A program made the translations under genes and the position numbers. DNA of 64,000 nt from positions 550,485 through 614,484 of the forward strand of contig MEHQ01004074.1 in NCBI GenBank assembly GCA_008828725.1, read 5' to 3'. Below are positions 63,701 to 64,000 of this stretch, one piece after another; positions within the stretch are counted from its first letter, which is position 1; each line of letters begins with the position of its first letter. The notes under the pieces are model-generated. The model ran no database searches. It was not told where the DNA came from and saw nothing but the letters and a program-made list of their open reading frames with translations. The DNA comes from Saccharina japonica. Lineage: Eukaryota > Sar > Phaeophyceae > Laminariales > Laminariaceae.

Positions 63701-63811
63701 CCACCCCGAACCAGGGCGCGACTCAACCGGGTCGCGCGGTAGATGAGTTGAGGGAGCATGCCACCAGTAGCCTTCGGCGACGACACGGATCCGAGACGCT
63801 GGGGTTTTCAG
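60771..63811. other. Gene-poor stretch
   Basis: No supported gene. It contains CAG-type triplet runs (61125-61175, 62030-62060), a G-rich tract near 61697-61720 and a TACCAGGTAATTA motif at 62361. Open frames such as 61342-61893 (-) are low-complexity and unsupported. Confidence 0.4.
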
Positions 63812-64000
63812 GCCGACAGCGCCGCCAGCGACGCAGTGGTAGGAGCCCTGCACTGGCCGAGCTCTGCCCCGCTCGGCGTAGGAGGAGTTGGGCTCGTAGC
63901 ATTGGATAAATCCGACACATACGCAACCAGTGCCCCCCACACACACGCTGGGCTTGGAAGCACCTCGAGGCTGGCGATAGACGAGTCTCAGCGCGTACCA
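63812..64000 (+). CDS. Open exon-like stretch running off the right edge
   Basis: After GGGGTTTTCAG| there are 63 codons without a stop to the window end: ADSAASDAVVGALHWPSSAP / LGVGGVGLVALDKSDTYATS / APHTHAGLGSTS... The composition is like this genome's other coding stretches, but the family is unknown and the exon end is outside the window. Competing frames are open for part of it. Confidence 0.3.

Overview
This is nuclear DNA from a eukaryote with long introns and many repeats. A photosynthetic stramenopile of the brown-algal type is the best guess, but that is an inference. The support is GT-AG introns of 0.3-4.7 kb, long poly-G/poly-C tracts, Ala/Gly/Ser-rich protein inserts, many MITE-like elements, a tRNA-derived SINE family, and scaffold gaps (two N runs and two single Ns). 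No bacterial operon, CRISPR array, rRNA gene or free-standing tRNA gene is visible.

One gene is clearly supported: a split DUF726 (TMCO4/Mil1-type) alpha/beta-hydrolase. Its 3' nine exons lie in order on + from 31509 to the stop codon at 49626-49628. Every junction has GT-AG ends and compatible phase, and the protein carries a G-Y-S-M-G lipase elbow with a candidate Ser/Asp/His triad. Three upstream exons are in or beside a mirrored block at 16971-29433. The first recognised exon is on - at 22770-21700, inside a piece bounded by single Ns (16970, 25944). I read that piece as a contig placed backwards, whose last ~3.5 kb repeats the start of the next contig. Turning it round and merging the overlap gives one collinear gene of 12 recognised exons, 2,691 nt and 896 codons before the stop. 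The true N-terminal exon is not identified.

Layout: 1-16.9 kb is gene-poor repeat DNA (SINEs, TIR elements, a 'hairpin' family with CATCCAGCACACCCAG). 16.97-29.4 kb is the mirrored block with large (GCTAAC)n/(GCGTTA)n arrays and several copies of exons 2 and 3. 29.4-49.6 kb is the body of the hydrolase gene, its introns packed with MITEs, satellites and small local copies of its own exon ends. 49.6-64 kb is again gene-poor, with a few unassigned exon-like stretches, one 171-codon ORF on -, and an open exon-like frame running off the right edge.

At least nine short repeat families can be defined from this window alone by having two or more copies with shared termini. Two very short motifs, TACCAGGTA and CTATTAATAG, are scattered far above chance and have no assigned role.
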